A stretch of DNA of 15,117 nt from Baffinella frigidus (Eukaryota; Cryptophyceae; Cryptomonadales; Baffinellaceae): the NCBI GenBank assembly GCA_026770585.1, contig MU646505.1, positions 56,349 to 71,465 on the forward strand, in the 5' to 3' direction. The position numbers and the translations under genes are program-made. The notes beneath the pieces were generated by a model. It was not told the DNA's origin and ran no database searches. It saw nothing but the letters and a program-made list of their open reading frames with translations. Positions 8,872-15,117 of the stretch are shown here, one piece after another (the stretch's first letter is position 1; each line of letters starts with the position of its first letter).

Positions 8872-8945
8872 TGCGAAAAAAAATTGGCCTATAGATTGCT
8901 TACCCCCCCGGAGAATGGACCTGGCAAATTTTCGGACCGAAAAAC
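8872..8945 (-). repeat. Inverted diverged copy of the 6047-6118 segment
   Basis: The reverse complement reads TCCGAAAATTTGCCAGGTCC, then ATTCTCCGGGGGGGTAAGCA, aligning with 6058-6098. It lies directly after the first 43-bp repeat block. Confidence 0.65.
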
Positions 8946-8997
8946 ATGCCATGTCCCGAGAAAAACGGGTTCCCGAGTGGTGCAACTTTCAAAAATC

Positions 8998-9368
8998 AGT
9001 GATTTTCGGGCACCTGCAGGGCGGTAACGTGTGTTCACCCTCCACTTTTACCTTGGGGGGGGGGGTTGCGGTTCAAACTGGCTAAGAATCGTGGGGTTGT
9101 CTAGTTCGAAACACCTAGAGCACGTGTTATTACCAGGAGCCGATCACAGGTTGGCCCACTCGGCCACTTGAGTGATTTGTAGGTATCTGCAGGGCGGTTA
9201 CGTGTGTGCACCCTTCTCATGCACCTTTGGGGGGGGGGGGGGGTTCAAACTGGCTTGCAATCGTGGGGTTATCTAGTTCGAAGTACCTAGAGCACGTGTC
9301 ATGACTAGGAGCCGATCACTGATTTTCCTACTCGGCCACTTTAGTGATTTTCGGGCAGCTGCAGGTAG
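8998..9368 (+). repeat. 173-bp tandem duplication with G-tracts
   Basis: Two full units start at AGTGATTT, positions 8998 and 9171, and a third begins at 9343. Shared words are CTGCAGGGCGGTTACGTGTG, GGTTCAAACTGGCT, TCTAGTTCGAA, CCTAGAGCACGTGT and AGGAGCCGATCAC. Each unit holds a long G run (about 9055-9065 and 9228-9243). GTTCGAAAC in unit 1 fits a Pol III B box but the A-box spacing does not fit a tRNA, so no RNA gene is called. Confidence 0.85.
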
Positions 9369-9514
9369 GGCACTGTGGCGTGAAGGAGCGGTGTTGCGCG
9401 TGTGCTGTGGAGGAATGAAGACAGCACGTCAAATTCTCGAGTGACCTGCCATTGCGCTTCGCTCTTGCCGGGCTCGTACCGGTATTCATGTAGATGTACA
9501 TTACACGTACAAAG

Positions 9515-9546
9515 ACCCTCGCTCAGAAAGAGCCACCCCCCCTCTT
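9515..9546 (+). mobile_element. Relic of the MITE terminal region
   Basis: CTCGCTCAGAAAGAGCCACC and the following C-run match the inner part of the 119-bp MITE's left arm (CTTGCTCATAAGAAAGCGCC plus C-run). The CAGGGG tip is missing here. It is flanked by ATGTACAT words on both sides, which may be the borders of a different small insertion. Confidence 0.45.
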
Positions 9547-9670
9547 CACATGTACATGTAGGATCGCCGCAGGGCCCGAGTTAGGCATGCTGTGGTAAGG
9601 ACGAGGAGAAATCTCAATTTGAGGGGGCGGCGCAGTGTCGAACGAAAGGGGGAGAGGGGAGGGTTGGGGA

Positions 9671-9810
9671 GGGGCGTTTTTCGTGAGTTCCTTAATAATT
9701 AAGGAACGGAAGGCGGGCGTTTCCACTGAGTTTCTTAATAAACAAAGAACGGAAGGCGAGCGTTCTCACTGAGTTCCTTAATAATTAAGGAACGGAGGGC
9801 GGGCGTTTTC
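9671..9810 (+). repeat. 43-bp tandem repeat, block 2, with 19-bp palindromes
   Basis: About three units of the 8756-8864 repeat. Alternate units carry the palindrome TTCCTTAATAATTAAGGAA (9688-9706 and 9774-9792, 86 bp apart); the unit between has a broken version (TTTCTTAATAAACAAAGAA). The block ends just before the right terminal repeat of the 1,938-bp element. Confidence 0.85.
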
Positions 9811-9842
9811 AGATCTCCGGTTCCTGATACGAGATACCCCTG

Positions 9843-9953
9843 TAAACGCTAAACACTCCAACCCTAAATCGTAAACCGTACACCATAAACAGTAAACCCT
9901 AAACCCTGAAAAATGCTCAACGCCAAACGCTCAACGCTAAACACGAAACCTTA
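9843..9953 (+). repeat. Telomere-like array, right remnant
   Basis: Degenerate CCCTAAA-type units (AAACGCTAAAC, CCCTAAACCCTGAA, CAACGCCAAACGCTCAACGC). The wording matches the array edge at 7875-7904, consistent with one array split by the 1,938-bp element. Confidence 0.8.
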
Positions 9954-10140
9954 GATTCGAGTAAGGGCTGTAATTTACTCAATTTTCTTTCGTTCATTTA
10001 CTTCCCCACTCGTGGCATGGACTTAAGGAAGTCACACGTACAGCTAGGGGGTACATGTCATGGCTTGGAGCCATTCCCCCAGTCTCAAGTGAATGTACAG
10101 GTGTACTGTGGAGTCATCATAACCTGGCATCCTTAGGTGC
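9954..10140 (-). repeat. Right arm of the ~200-bp inverted repeat pair (empty MITE site)
   Basis: Inverted counterpart of 5085-5284. The perfect 29-bp core is at 10053-10081, and TAAGGGCTGTAA is at 9962-9973. Where the left arm has TA-MITE-TA, this arm has a single TA (9962-9963) and continues into CTCGAATCTAAGG (reverse complement), homologous to the left arm's CTCAAAGTTAAGG. It thus preserves the pre-insertion state. Confidence 0.82.
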
Positions 10141-10512
10141 CCCTAGATCCTAGATACCCACAGTGAGTCCCGTCTGCACGGCTCTTCTCACCTCTTGACT
10201 TCAGCCAGAGTGCACGCAGCAGCACGTGGAGGAAAGGTCCTGGGTGATCCACACAGCGCGGGGTAACGTCTCGCACGTTTACTTTGATTCACACGTGAAG
10301 AAGGGCCTGCGGCAGACAGTGACTGCCGCCAGTCCTCTCACCCTCTCACAACCCACACCGGGCCGCCGCCCGTCATCTCACCCCCAAACAACCCACACAA
10401 CCCACTCACACACACCTCCCACGTTTCCACGCCAGCCAGCAGCGGTCCAGCGGTCGCAGCTCTCCCGCCGCAGCGCCCCCCATCCCTGCTCCCCCCATCC
10501 TGGCGAGCAGCT
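10141..10512. other. Intergenic stretch downstream of the membrane-protein gene
   Basis: No gene is supported. The part at 10330-10440 is rich in C and A on the plus strand (CACACA, CCACAC words), which would be the T/G-rich 3' UTR or flank of the minus-strand gene ending at 10513. Confidence 0.4.
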
Positions 10513-12544
10513 TTACTGGGCCCACTCGCCAGCTGCGTGGTCGATTTCGTCGTGGTGCCCCCCCTTGGCAAGCGACGCAAACCCCTGGTTGTTCTCCGCC
10601 CCATCATCATCCTTTGCCAGCGCCGCTTCCTGCGCAACCCCATTCTTCCTCACCACATGCACCCCCACAGCGGGCTACGAGGCGATTTTCGGTTGATAAT
10701 CCACCGACTTTCCGTTACCTTATCCGTAGGAACCCCCCTATGTGCCTACCGTATTGCCTACCGTAGGGCCTAGGGATGATTCACTAGGGGGGTATTCAAA
10801 CTGCCTTGGAAGCCCGCTGTGTGGCTACCAATCTGCACCCCTCTTCCAATCTGCACCGCTCAAGCGCCAGGAGGGGGCACCGTCAGCAGCATTACGCGCT
10901 AGCATTACGCGCTGCTCCCCGGTAGATCCCCCCAAAACGCTGTGCCGCGTCGCGACGTGCAACCCAACTTGAAAGAACCCTGTCTGGAGCATTGGCTGCG
11001 TACTCTCTACGCCCAACCCCTCGATTCTGGGTTGAAACACTCGATTCTGGGCTGAGGAAACTCGATTCTGGGCTGAGGAATCTCGATTATGTGCTTGGGA
11101 AACTCGATTCTGGGCTGATGAAACTCGATTATGGGGCGATGCACCATAATGACGTCGACGATTGAAGCAAAGGTGAGTGAGACACAAGAGGGTGGAGGGT
11201 AGCGACCTTGGGAGACAGCTGCTTCTCCTGCGACTCATCATCGTCCTGCTCCGGGTCCTCCGCACCCTCCGCCTGCAACCATTGCCACCCGCCTCACCAA
11301 CCAAACTGCGCCCTGCTGCCTGCCTGCTCCCCTCCCAGGGGACGTGCCTGCCTGCTTCCCTCCCAGGGGATACCAACATCTAACATCCAAGATGGTGCCA
11401 CGCTGCATGCTCTGTCCAGTGCATTGAGGAAAGATACCGCGCGTGCAAGCGGGCGGGTCATGGGTTCTGCTCGGAATGTTTGGACTGAAGTGATGATTGG
11501 TGTTGCAGGATACCTGCGATCCCATCATCTCGTCATCGCCATACTCCTCCGTCGCCGCCTCCGGCTTCTTCTCCGCCTCCGGCTCCTTCCCCTGCACGCG
11601 TGAGCATTCGACGATCAGAAGTGACGCCACCATGCTCTGCGCCGCCGCAGAAAATAGGCCAGCTAGTCTGTCTCCTCGACACCAGCGCAACAGATGCATC
11701 CATCCTGCCTGCCAGTGCAGGTCGAATCGGTGTGTCGGAGGATTGGCGGGTACCATGGCGTACGCGGCCAGCGTCTTGGACTCCTTGCCCTGCTCCGCCT
11801 CTGCCTTCTTGACCTCATCAATGATCATCGGGTTGATCGGCAGCGGCGCGACACCGTAATCGTACTTGCCCACCGAATCCGCAGTGGAAACCATCACCTT
11901 GTGCCCGAACTCCTCGCCAGAGCCCCACACCAGCTTGCTTGTTGACATCACGTCAGCACCCTGGTGCCAAGATGCGTGCTGGACGATCGCCGCCACCGCG
12001 CAGAGCCCCAGTACCACCACCGGCACAGTGCCCAGCAGAACCTGCTCCCCCGGACGGCCAGTAAAATTTCCCGCTCACTCGCGTCCACCAACAAAGCCCC
12101 GATCACGCGCTGCAAGTGCGCACCAGCCAGGCGCGCCGACCGAGGAGGCACCACACCCAGCCAGCCACTCCCGCACCAGCCAGGAGCGCCGGGCGAGGAG
12201 ACACAACACCCAGCCAGCCACTCCTCCGGCGACAGCTCCTCAGGGGGGCGCACCTGCTTGGCCCGCGACTGGGAGTGGGTCCTCCTCGGAAGGAGAACCT
12301 CGAAGGTTCCGTGATCCTGCCACCAGAACGGGGTCAGCCAAGCGATCTCCTTCAGCCCAGGACGTGGGGGGGTGCAGGAGAAGGCAGTCCAGGGGGCAAA
12401 CGGCGCCACTTTGGGGGGTCCCATCCGGCACAGGCGCCCCCCCCTGCCAATTTTCTGGGAGCAGGCGGTGTGGAGCATGTGAACGCGCCATATACGACCG
12501 TCTAATGTGTCGGCAAATCGCCCTGAGGGACCACCCTTCGCCAT
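10513..12544 (-). CDS. Unknown single-pass membrane protein with acidic C-terminal tail
   Basis: I do not recognise the family. All exon joins are phase 0: exon 1 to 12254 (donor CAG|GTGCGC), then 12041-11754, 11591-11514, 11272-11207 and 10629-10513, ending TAA. The start is uncertain: the frame is open from 12766, and ATGs at 12544 and 12424 are the best candidates (about 279 or 239 aa). A basic segment (LLPRRTHSQSRAKQ) precedes a hydrophobic stretch (VLLGTVPVVVLGLCAVAAIV), suggesting one transmembrane helix with the N-terminus in the cytosol. Next is a soluble region (SWHQGADVMSTSKLVWGSGE, then YDYGVAPLPINPM), followed by Glu/Asp-rich exons (EEYGDDEMMGSQ, EDPEQDDDESQEKQ) and a C-terminus ending IDHAAGEWAQ. 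The 577-nt last intron holds a minisatellite; another small exon may hide there. The frames agree across all joins. Function is unknown. Confidence 0.6.
10732..10796. repeat. Small imperfect inverted repeat in the last intron
   Basis: GAACCCCCCTA (about 10731-10741) and TAGGGGGGTATTC (about 10784-10796) are inverted copies around a loop with two GCCTACCGTA words. It may be a tiny foldback element, but no target duplication is clear. Confidence 0.4.
11022..11146 (+). repeat. ~20-bp minisatellite in the last intron of the membrane-protein gene
   Basis: Six tandem units based on CTCGATTCTGGGCTGAGGAA, with variants ending TGAAACA, ATGTGCTTGGG and ATGGGGCGATG. The reading frame it creates on the minus strand is a by-product and is not called as coding. 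Confidence 0.85.
11317..11372 (+). repeat. 28-bp tandem duplication in an intron
   Basis: Two copies of CCTGCCTGCTYCCCTCCCAG followed by GGGA lie in the intron between the two acidic exons. Each may look like a splice acceptor on the opposite strand, but the gene here is on the minus strand. Confidence 0.75.
12131..12230 (-). repeat. ~50-bp tandem duplication in intron 1 of the membrane-protein gene
   Basis: On the minus strand, GAGTGGCTGGCTGGGTGT and CTCCTCG...CCTGGCTGGTGC are each found twice in tandem. The duplication lies within the inferred first intron (12253-12042). Confidence 0.75.
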
Positions 12545-12625
12545 CTCGCACCTGCTGCATAGCGCGATCTGTTTTGGGAAGATGTTGACTAAACCCAAAT
12601 ATGGAGCACGGCAAAAGTTGATGAG
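12265..12625 (-). repeat. Inverted duplication, copy 1 (5' end of the membrane-protein gene)
   Basis: This ~360-bp segment matches 14328-14688 in opposite orientation with only scattered substitutions and no obvious indels. It covers most of exon 1 and stops about 10 bp before the exon 1 donor. A second homologous patch lies upstream (12931-12957 against 14238-14263), so the original duplication was longer and copy 2 lost about 300 bp. Confidence 0.92.
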
Positions 12626-12684
12626 GCTCATGAATTGGCCTCGGCAGGTGATGAGCCTGGAGTGCTGTTTTGGGCGGGCGGGGC

Positions 12685-13098
12685 ATGGGAAACGCGGCGA
12701 GCGGGTGCTGCCAGACGCAGGGTGACACCTCAGATGGCCCTCCTCCTCCGTGGCTGGTCCAGTCATCTTCGGACGAGCTGGGGGCTGCTATTGACAGAAA
12801 GTTCTCATTGGGGAGGGATGGGGAGGCAGGAGGGGAAAGGCGGGTCGACGTCGGGTGCCAGGCGGGATTCGTCGAGACCTTCCACCACGGAGGCGGCACC
12901 TTGCTCCTGCACTTCGGGGATGCCGCTGCCGGAGAGGCGCCGGATGAACTACTCGACGTTGGGGACGCCAACGATGCCGAGGGGGGATTTGCCGAGGTCT
13001 TGCGCGGTTGCGTTGACCTTTGCTACGTCATCTGCCACGAGGTTTTTGACCCCGTGTCAAGCATCCTCTGCAGCGCTCAGCTCAAGAATATTTCGTGA
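12685..13098 (+). CDS. Candidate small ORF with acylation-like N-terminus
   Basis: A 137-codon ORF opens with MGNAASGCC. Gly2 with Ser6 fits N-myristoylation, and Cys8-Cys9 fits palmitoylation, as in many membrane-anchored signalling proteins. The rest is Gly/Asp/Glu-rich with no domain I recognise. It is antisense to a minus-strand frame (12805-13281) that looks like decayed coding sequence, so most of the plus ORF could be a shadow. It is head-to-head with the membrane-protein gene, only about 140 bp away. Low confidence; an intron could extend it. Confidence 0.28.
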   Translation: MGNAASGCCQTQGDTSDGPPPPWLVQSSSDELGAAIDRKFSLGRDGEAGGERRVDVGCQAGFVETFHHGGGTLLLHFGDAAAGEAPDELLDVGDANDAEGGFAEVLRGCVDLCYVICHEVFDPVSSILCSAQLKNIS

Positions 13099-13281
13099 AC
13101 TGCGTCCCACGATGTTGCTGACCGCAGACTTTGCGATGGAAGAACTGTTTGTCGCGTGCCGTTTTTGTCTACTTGCTAGCTGCTCTCGCTGCTTTGTTCC
13201 TGTAACAACAAGGTGTCCTGGAGCCGTTGAGGCTCGTGGCCCTGAGAGCCTTTCTCCAACCCGAAATAATCCAGCGGTAAT
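12805..13281 (-). pseudogene. Decayed coding frame with two internal stops
   Basis: One minus-strand frame runs 159 codon positions and is interrupted only by TGA (13059-13057) and TAG (12951-12949), ending at TGA (12807-12805). The three open pieces look protein-like and use mostly C/G-ended codons: IAKSAVSNIVGRSSRNILEL, then VADDVAKVNATAQDLGKSPL, then FIRRLSGSGIPEVQEQGAAS. I do not recognise the family. The TAG context (GTCGAGTAGTTC) is also kept in the partial inverted copy at 14238, so that stop predates the duplication. Alternatives are a gene ending at one of these stops, or a shadow of the plus ORF. Confidence 0.38.
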
Positions 13282-13594
13282 CTATCCTCTGCTTTCATCT
13301 AGCGCAGGGCGCTTACCTAGCGCTACCACGAATTGCGCCCCACCACTGGGTACGCACCCTGTCTCAAGCCGGGAGTGGCCCTTTCCGTGTGCGGCGAGCA
13401 GCGTGAGTGGGAGGTGTGGCGTGCGGCCAGAAGAATAGCTGGGGAAGGAAGCCTTCTTCTCTCCGGTTCGCAGGTGCGCCCCCTCCAGACGATGCCTGCC
13501 AGCCTTGCCGCGCGCGACCGTGCGTTGGGGTTGGAGTTGGGGGGAATTGATCCCGCGCGCGCAGGGCTTGCGCGGACTGACTGGCCTGTCGCAG
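13282..13594. other. Upstream region with no supported gene
   Basis: A 40-codon minus-strand ORF (start MKAEDRLPLDYFGLE, about 13280) overlaps the decayed frame in another phase and is not called. The rest may be the promoter of the plus-strand candidate starting at 13595. I see no clear regulatory motif. Confidence 0.3.
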
Positions 13595-14147
13595 ATGAAA
13601 CGAGCGCGCGAGCAAGATACCGGGGCGGACGCAGACAACCACCTTGTGCTGGAGCTCGACATGGTCCCGCAAGCGACGGTTGTCGGGGCGGGCGGCTGCC
13701 TCTCGCTTCGCACCTCGCTGCCTCTCGCCGCGGTCTCTCTTCATGCATCCCCCGAGCCTCGCTGTTGCCCTGTTTGCTTCCACTTTCCCTGCTGCCAATT
13801 TTGTTGAGGTCATGCTTTCTCTGCATCGCTGTGATCCCTGCGCGAAAGCTCGGCCCGAGTCGTGAATGTGCGAAACGTGGGTGGGTGGGTGGCAGGTGCG
13901 CGCAGCGTATCGCGTGAGCGATTTCCGCGCTCTGGACTCCTCGTTTGCAACCACCTTGATCCGCGACGCGTCTCTGGCGTACGGGGCACCCCAGGCGTAC
14001 GGGGCACACCAACCGCGCGGCAGAGACTTCGCGGCCCAGGCGTGCACCTCTGGTGCCGATGGGTCCAGTGCTGCTGGAGGTTGGGCCACTGCCCATCGCG
14101 GAACTGCTGATGCGCAAGGGCCGGAGGTTAAGCCGCGAATCCGGTGA
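13595..14147 (+). CDS. Candidate two-exon small protein, family unknown
   Basis: The ATG at 13595 opens MKRAREQDTGADADNHLVLE, a plausible soluble N-terminus. A phase-0 junction from 13681 (GTT|GTCGGG) to 13896 (TGGCAG|GTGCGC) continues as VRAAYRVSDFRALDSSFATT and ends at TGA 14145-14147, giving 112 aa. A second possible donor lies about 60 nt downstream of the first. Near the end, CCG|GTGAGAAG is a strong donor at 14144, so the gene may originally have continued; 20 bp further on lies TTTAGGG telomere-like sequence. It may therefore be truncated. No known domain is seen. Confidence 0.35.
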
Positions 14148-14167
14148 GAAGCCCTGCATCAATCTGG

Positions 14168-14195
14168 TTTAGGGTTTGGGGTTTAGGGTTCAGGG
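14168..14195 (+). repeat. Short TTTAGGG telomere-like tract
   Basis: TTTAGGGTTTGGGGTTTAGG followed by GTTCAGGG: about four units in the G-rich orientation, opposite to every other array in the window. Confidence 0.85.
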
Positions 14196-14327
14196 ACACA
14201 GGCAGATTTGATCTGGGAGGGTCATGACCCTGTCAAGGTCGAGTAGTTCCTCCGGCGCCTCTCACCTGTCTGAGTTCGGGTCAGGTCATGAGGCGGGCCC
14301 ATCCACCTTCTCCCGAAGCGGGCCCGT

Positions 14328-14688
14328 CTCATCAACTTTTGCCGTGCTCCACATTTGGGTTTAGTCAACATCTTCCCAAAACAGATCGCGCTATGCAGCA
14401 GGTGCGAGATGGCGAAGGGTGGTCCCTCAGGGCGAGTTGCAGACACATTAGACGGTCGTATATGGCGCGTGCACATGTTCCACACCGCCTGCTCCCAGAA
14501 AATTGGCAGGTGGGGGCGCCTGTGCCGGATGGGACCCCCCAACGTGGCGCCGTTTGCCCCCTGGACTGCCTTCTCCTGCACCCCCCCACGTCCTGGGCTG
14601 AAGGAGATCGCTTGGCTCACCCCGTTCCTCTGGCAGGATCACGGAACCTTCGAGGTTCTCCTTCCGAGGAGGACCCACTGCCTGTCGC
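14328..14688 (+). pseudogene. Inverted duplication, copy 2: truncated 5' fragment of the membrane-protein gene
   Basis: Near-identical to the reverse complement of 12265-12625. It keeps the reading frame of exon 1, but every difference I checked in that frame changes an amino acid (for example GRF to GRV, PPK to PPN, FWW to FLW). The copy breaks off just before the exon 1 donor and passes directly into CCTAAACC telomere-like repeats, so no downstream exons exist here. It is called a gene fragment. Confidence 0.8.
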
Positions 14689-15117
14689 CTAAACCAAAAC
14701 TTCAAACACTAAACCCTCAACCGAAACCCCGAAACCCTGAACCCCAAACCCTAAACCCTAAACCCTAAACCCTAAACCCTACACCCTACATCCTCAACCC
14801 TAAAACCTAAATCCTGAACCCTGCAGCCTGAACCCTAAACCCTCAACCCTAAACCCTAATCCCTAAACCCCAAATCCCAAACCCCAAACCCCTAAGCCTA
14901 CACCCTCAACCGTAAACCCCAAACCCCAACCCCCAGACCTGAAGCCCTAAAACCCAAACCCTAAACCCTCAACTCTAAACACTAGATTTTCAACCCTGAG
15001 CCCTAAACCCTAAACCCTACGCCCTGCACCCTGCCGACTATATCCTGAACCCTACATCCCAAAACCTTAACCCCAAACCCCAAACCCCAAACCCCAAACC
15101 CCAAACCCCACACCCCA
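14689..15117 (+). repeat. Degenerate telomere-like array running off the right edge
   Basis: CCCTAAA, CCCCAAA, CCCTGAA and CCCTCAA units, with short perfect runs (14748-14781; CCCCAAA at 15073-15110). The plus strand carries the C-rich strand, so this is not the right-hand terminus of a chromosome as written. Confidence 0.92.

Larger units (their letters stand above)
7905..9842. mobile_element. 1,938-bp TIR element with TA target duplication, inserted in the telomere-like array
   Basis: The left end CAGGGGTGCCTCAACTAATA and the reverse-complemented right end CAGGGGTATCTCGTATCAGG match each other and the ends of the 119-bp MITE (CAGGGGTACCT...). TA flanks both sides (7903-7904, 9843-9844). 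Telomere-like sequence lies on both sides, and the words CGCCAAACGCTCAAC occur at 7880-7894 and 9920-9934, so the array was probably continuous before insertion. Inside are a truncated copia-like gag ORF, two blocks of a 43-bp repeat, a 173-bp tandem duplication and a relic of another MITE copy. No transposase ORF is visible, so it is non-autonomous. A target-site duplication of only 2 bp is weak alone; the case rests on the matching ends. Confidence 0.7.

Noticed and set aside
9060-9125. tRNA or SINE from GGTTCAAACTGG and TAGTTCGAAAC
   Set aside because: No cloverleaf can be drawn, the A-box-like word is too close to the B-box-like word, and the second unit loses the B-box consensus.
8756-9810. 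CRISPR-like array from the 43-bp repeats
   Set aside because: Units are contiguous with no unique spacers, and the DNA is eukaryotic.
10825-11379. 184-aa minus-strand ORF with SSAQNRV repeats
   Set aside because: The repeat peptide is a by-product of the 20-bp minisatellite, and the ORF overlaps the well-supported exon at 11272-11207 in another frame.
12949-13059. Stop-codon reassignment (TGA or TAG read through)
   Set aside because: Other genes here end normally at TGA, TAA and TAG; two internal stops in one unrecognised frame are better explained by decay.
13323-14162. 279-aa minus-strand ORF
   Set aside because: Arg/Pro/Ser-rich with no recognisable motif. Long open frames on the opposite strand are expected in GC-rich DNA; the plus strand has a better start and splice pattern.
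14688-15117. De novo telomere addition onto the broken gene copy at 14688
   Set aside because: Healing of a right-hand end would place TTTAGGG on the plus strand. The observed strand is CCCTAAA, the wrong orientation.
14689-15117. Window end taken as a chromosome terminus
   Set aside because: Same orientation problem, and the units are degenerate rather than a clean terminal run.

Overview
This is nuclear DNA of a eukaryote. Coding segments are broken by GT-AG introns whose reading phase can be followed from exon to exon. Non-coding DNA is full of plant-type telomere-like repeats (CCCTAAA and variants), and there are no bacterial operons or ribosome-binding sites. Genic parts are GC-rich (1-4.7 kb and 10.3-14.2 kb); the block between (about 5.0-10.2 kb) is AT-richer and repetitive. 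Telomere type, GC-rich short exons and a p23 protein with an N-terminal signal peptide followed by an aromatic residue suggest an alga or protist, possibly with a complex plastid. I cannot name the species.

Layout. (1) 1-2452, minus: at least seven exons of a large, mostly helical protein of unknown function that runs off the left edge. (2) 2453-2899: a short divergent intergenic region with a 16-bp palindrome just upstream of the next gene. (3) 2900-4692, plus: a five-exon p23/CS-domain co-chaperone-like gene, reconstructed to 271 aa, with a predicted signal peptide. This is the best-supported gene. (4) About 5085-10140: a 5-kb repetitive island bounded by two inverted copies of a ~200-bp sequence. 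It holds a 119-bp TA-flanked foldback MITE, a ~1.1-kb degenerate telomere-like array, and a 1,938-bp TA-flanked element with the same terminal repeats. The larger element sits inside the array and carries a truncated copia-like gag ORF, 43-bp tandem repeats and a 173-bp tandem duplication. (5) 10513-about 12544, minus: a five-exon gene for an unrecognised single-pass membrane protein with an acidic C-terminal tail. (6) 12685-14147: weakly supported coding segments, including a decayed minus-strand frame, a plus-strand ORF with an acylation-like N-terminus, and a small two-exon candidate. (7) 14168-15117: a short TTTAGGG tract, an inverted partial copy of the 5' end of the membrane-protein gene, then a CCCTAAA/CCCCAAA array to the window end.

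The genes do not form an obvious pathway. The main story is a subtelomere-like or telomere-derived region that has collected a TIR transposon family, inverted duplications and gene fragments. The strongest internal proof is an empty site: one copy of the inverted ~200-bp repeat holds the 119-bp MITE at a TA, while the other copy has the uninterrupted TA.
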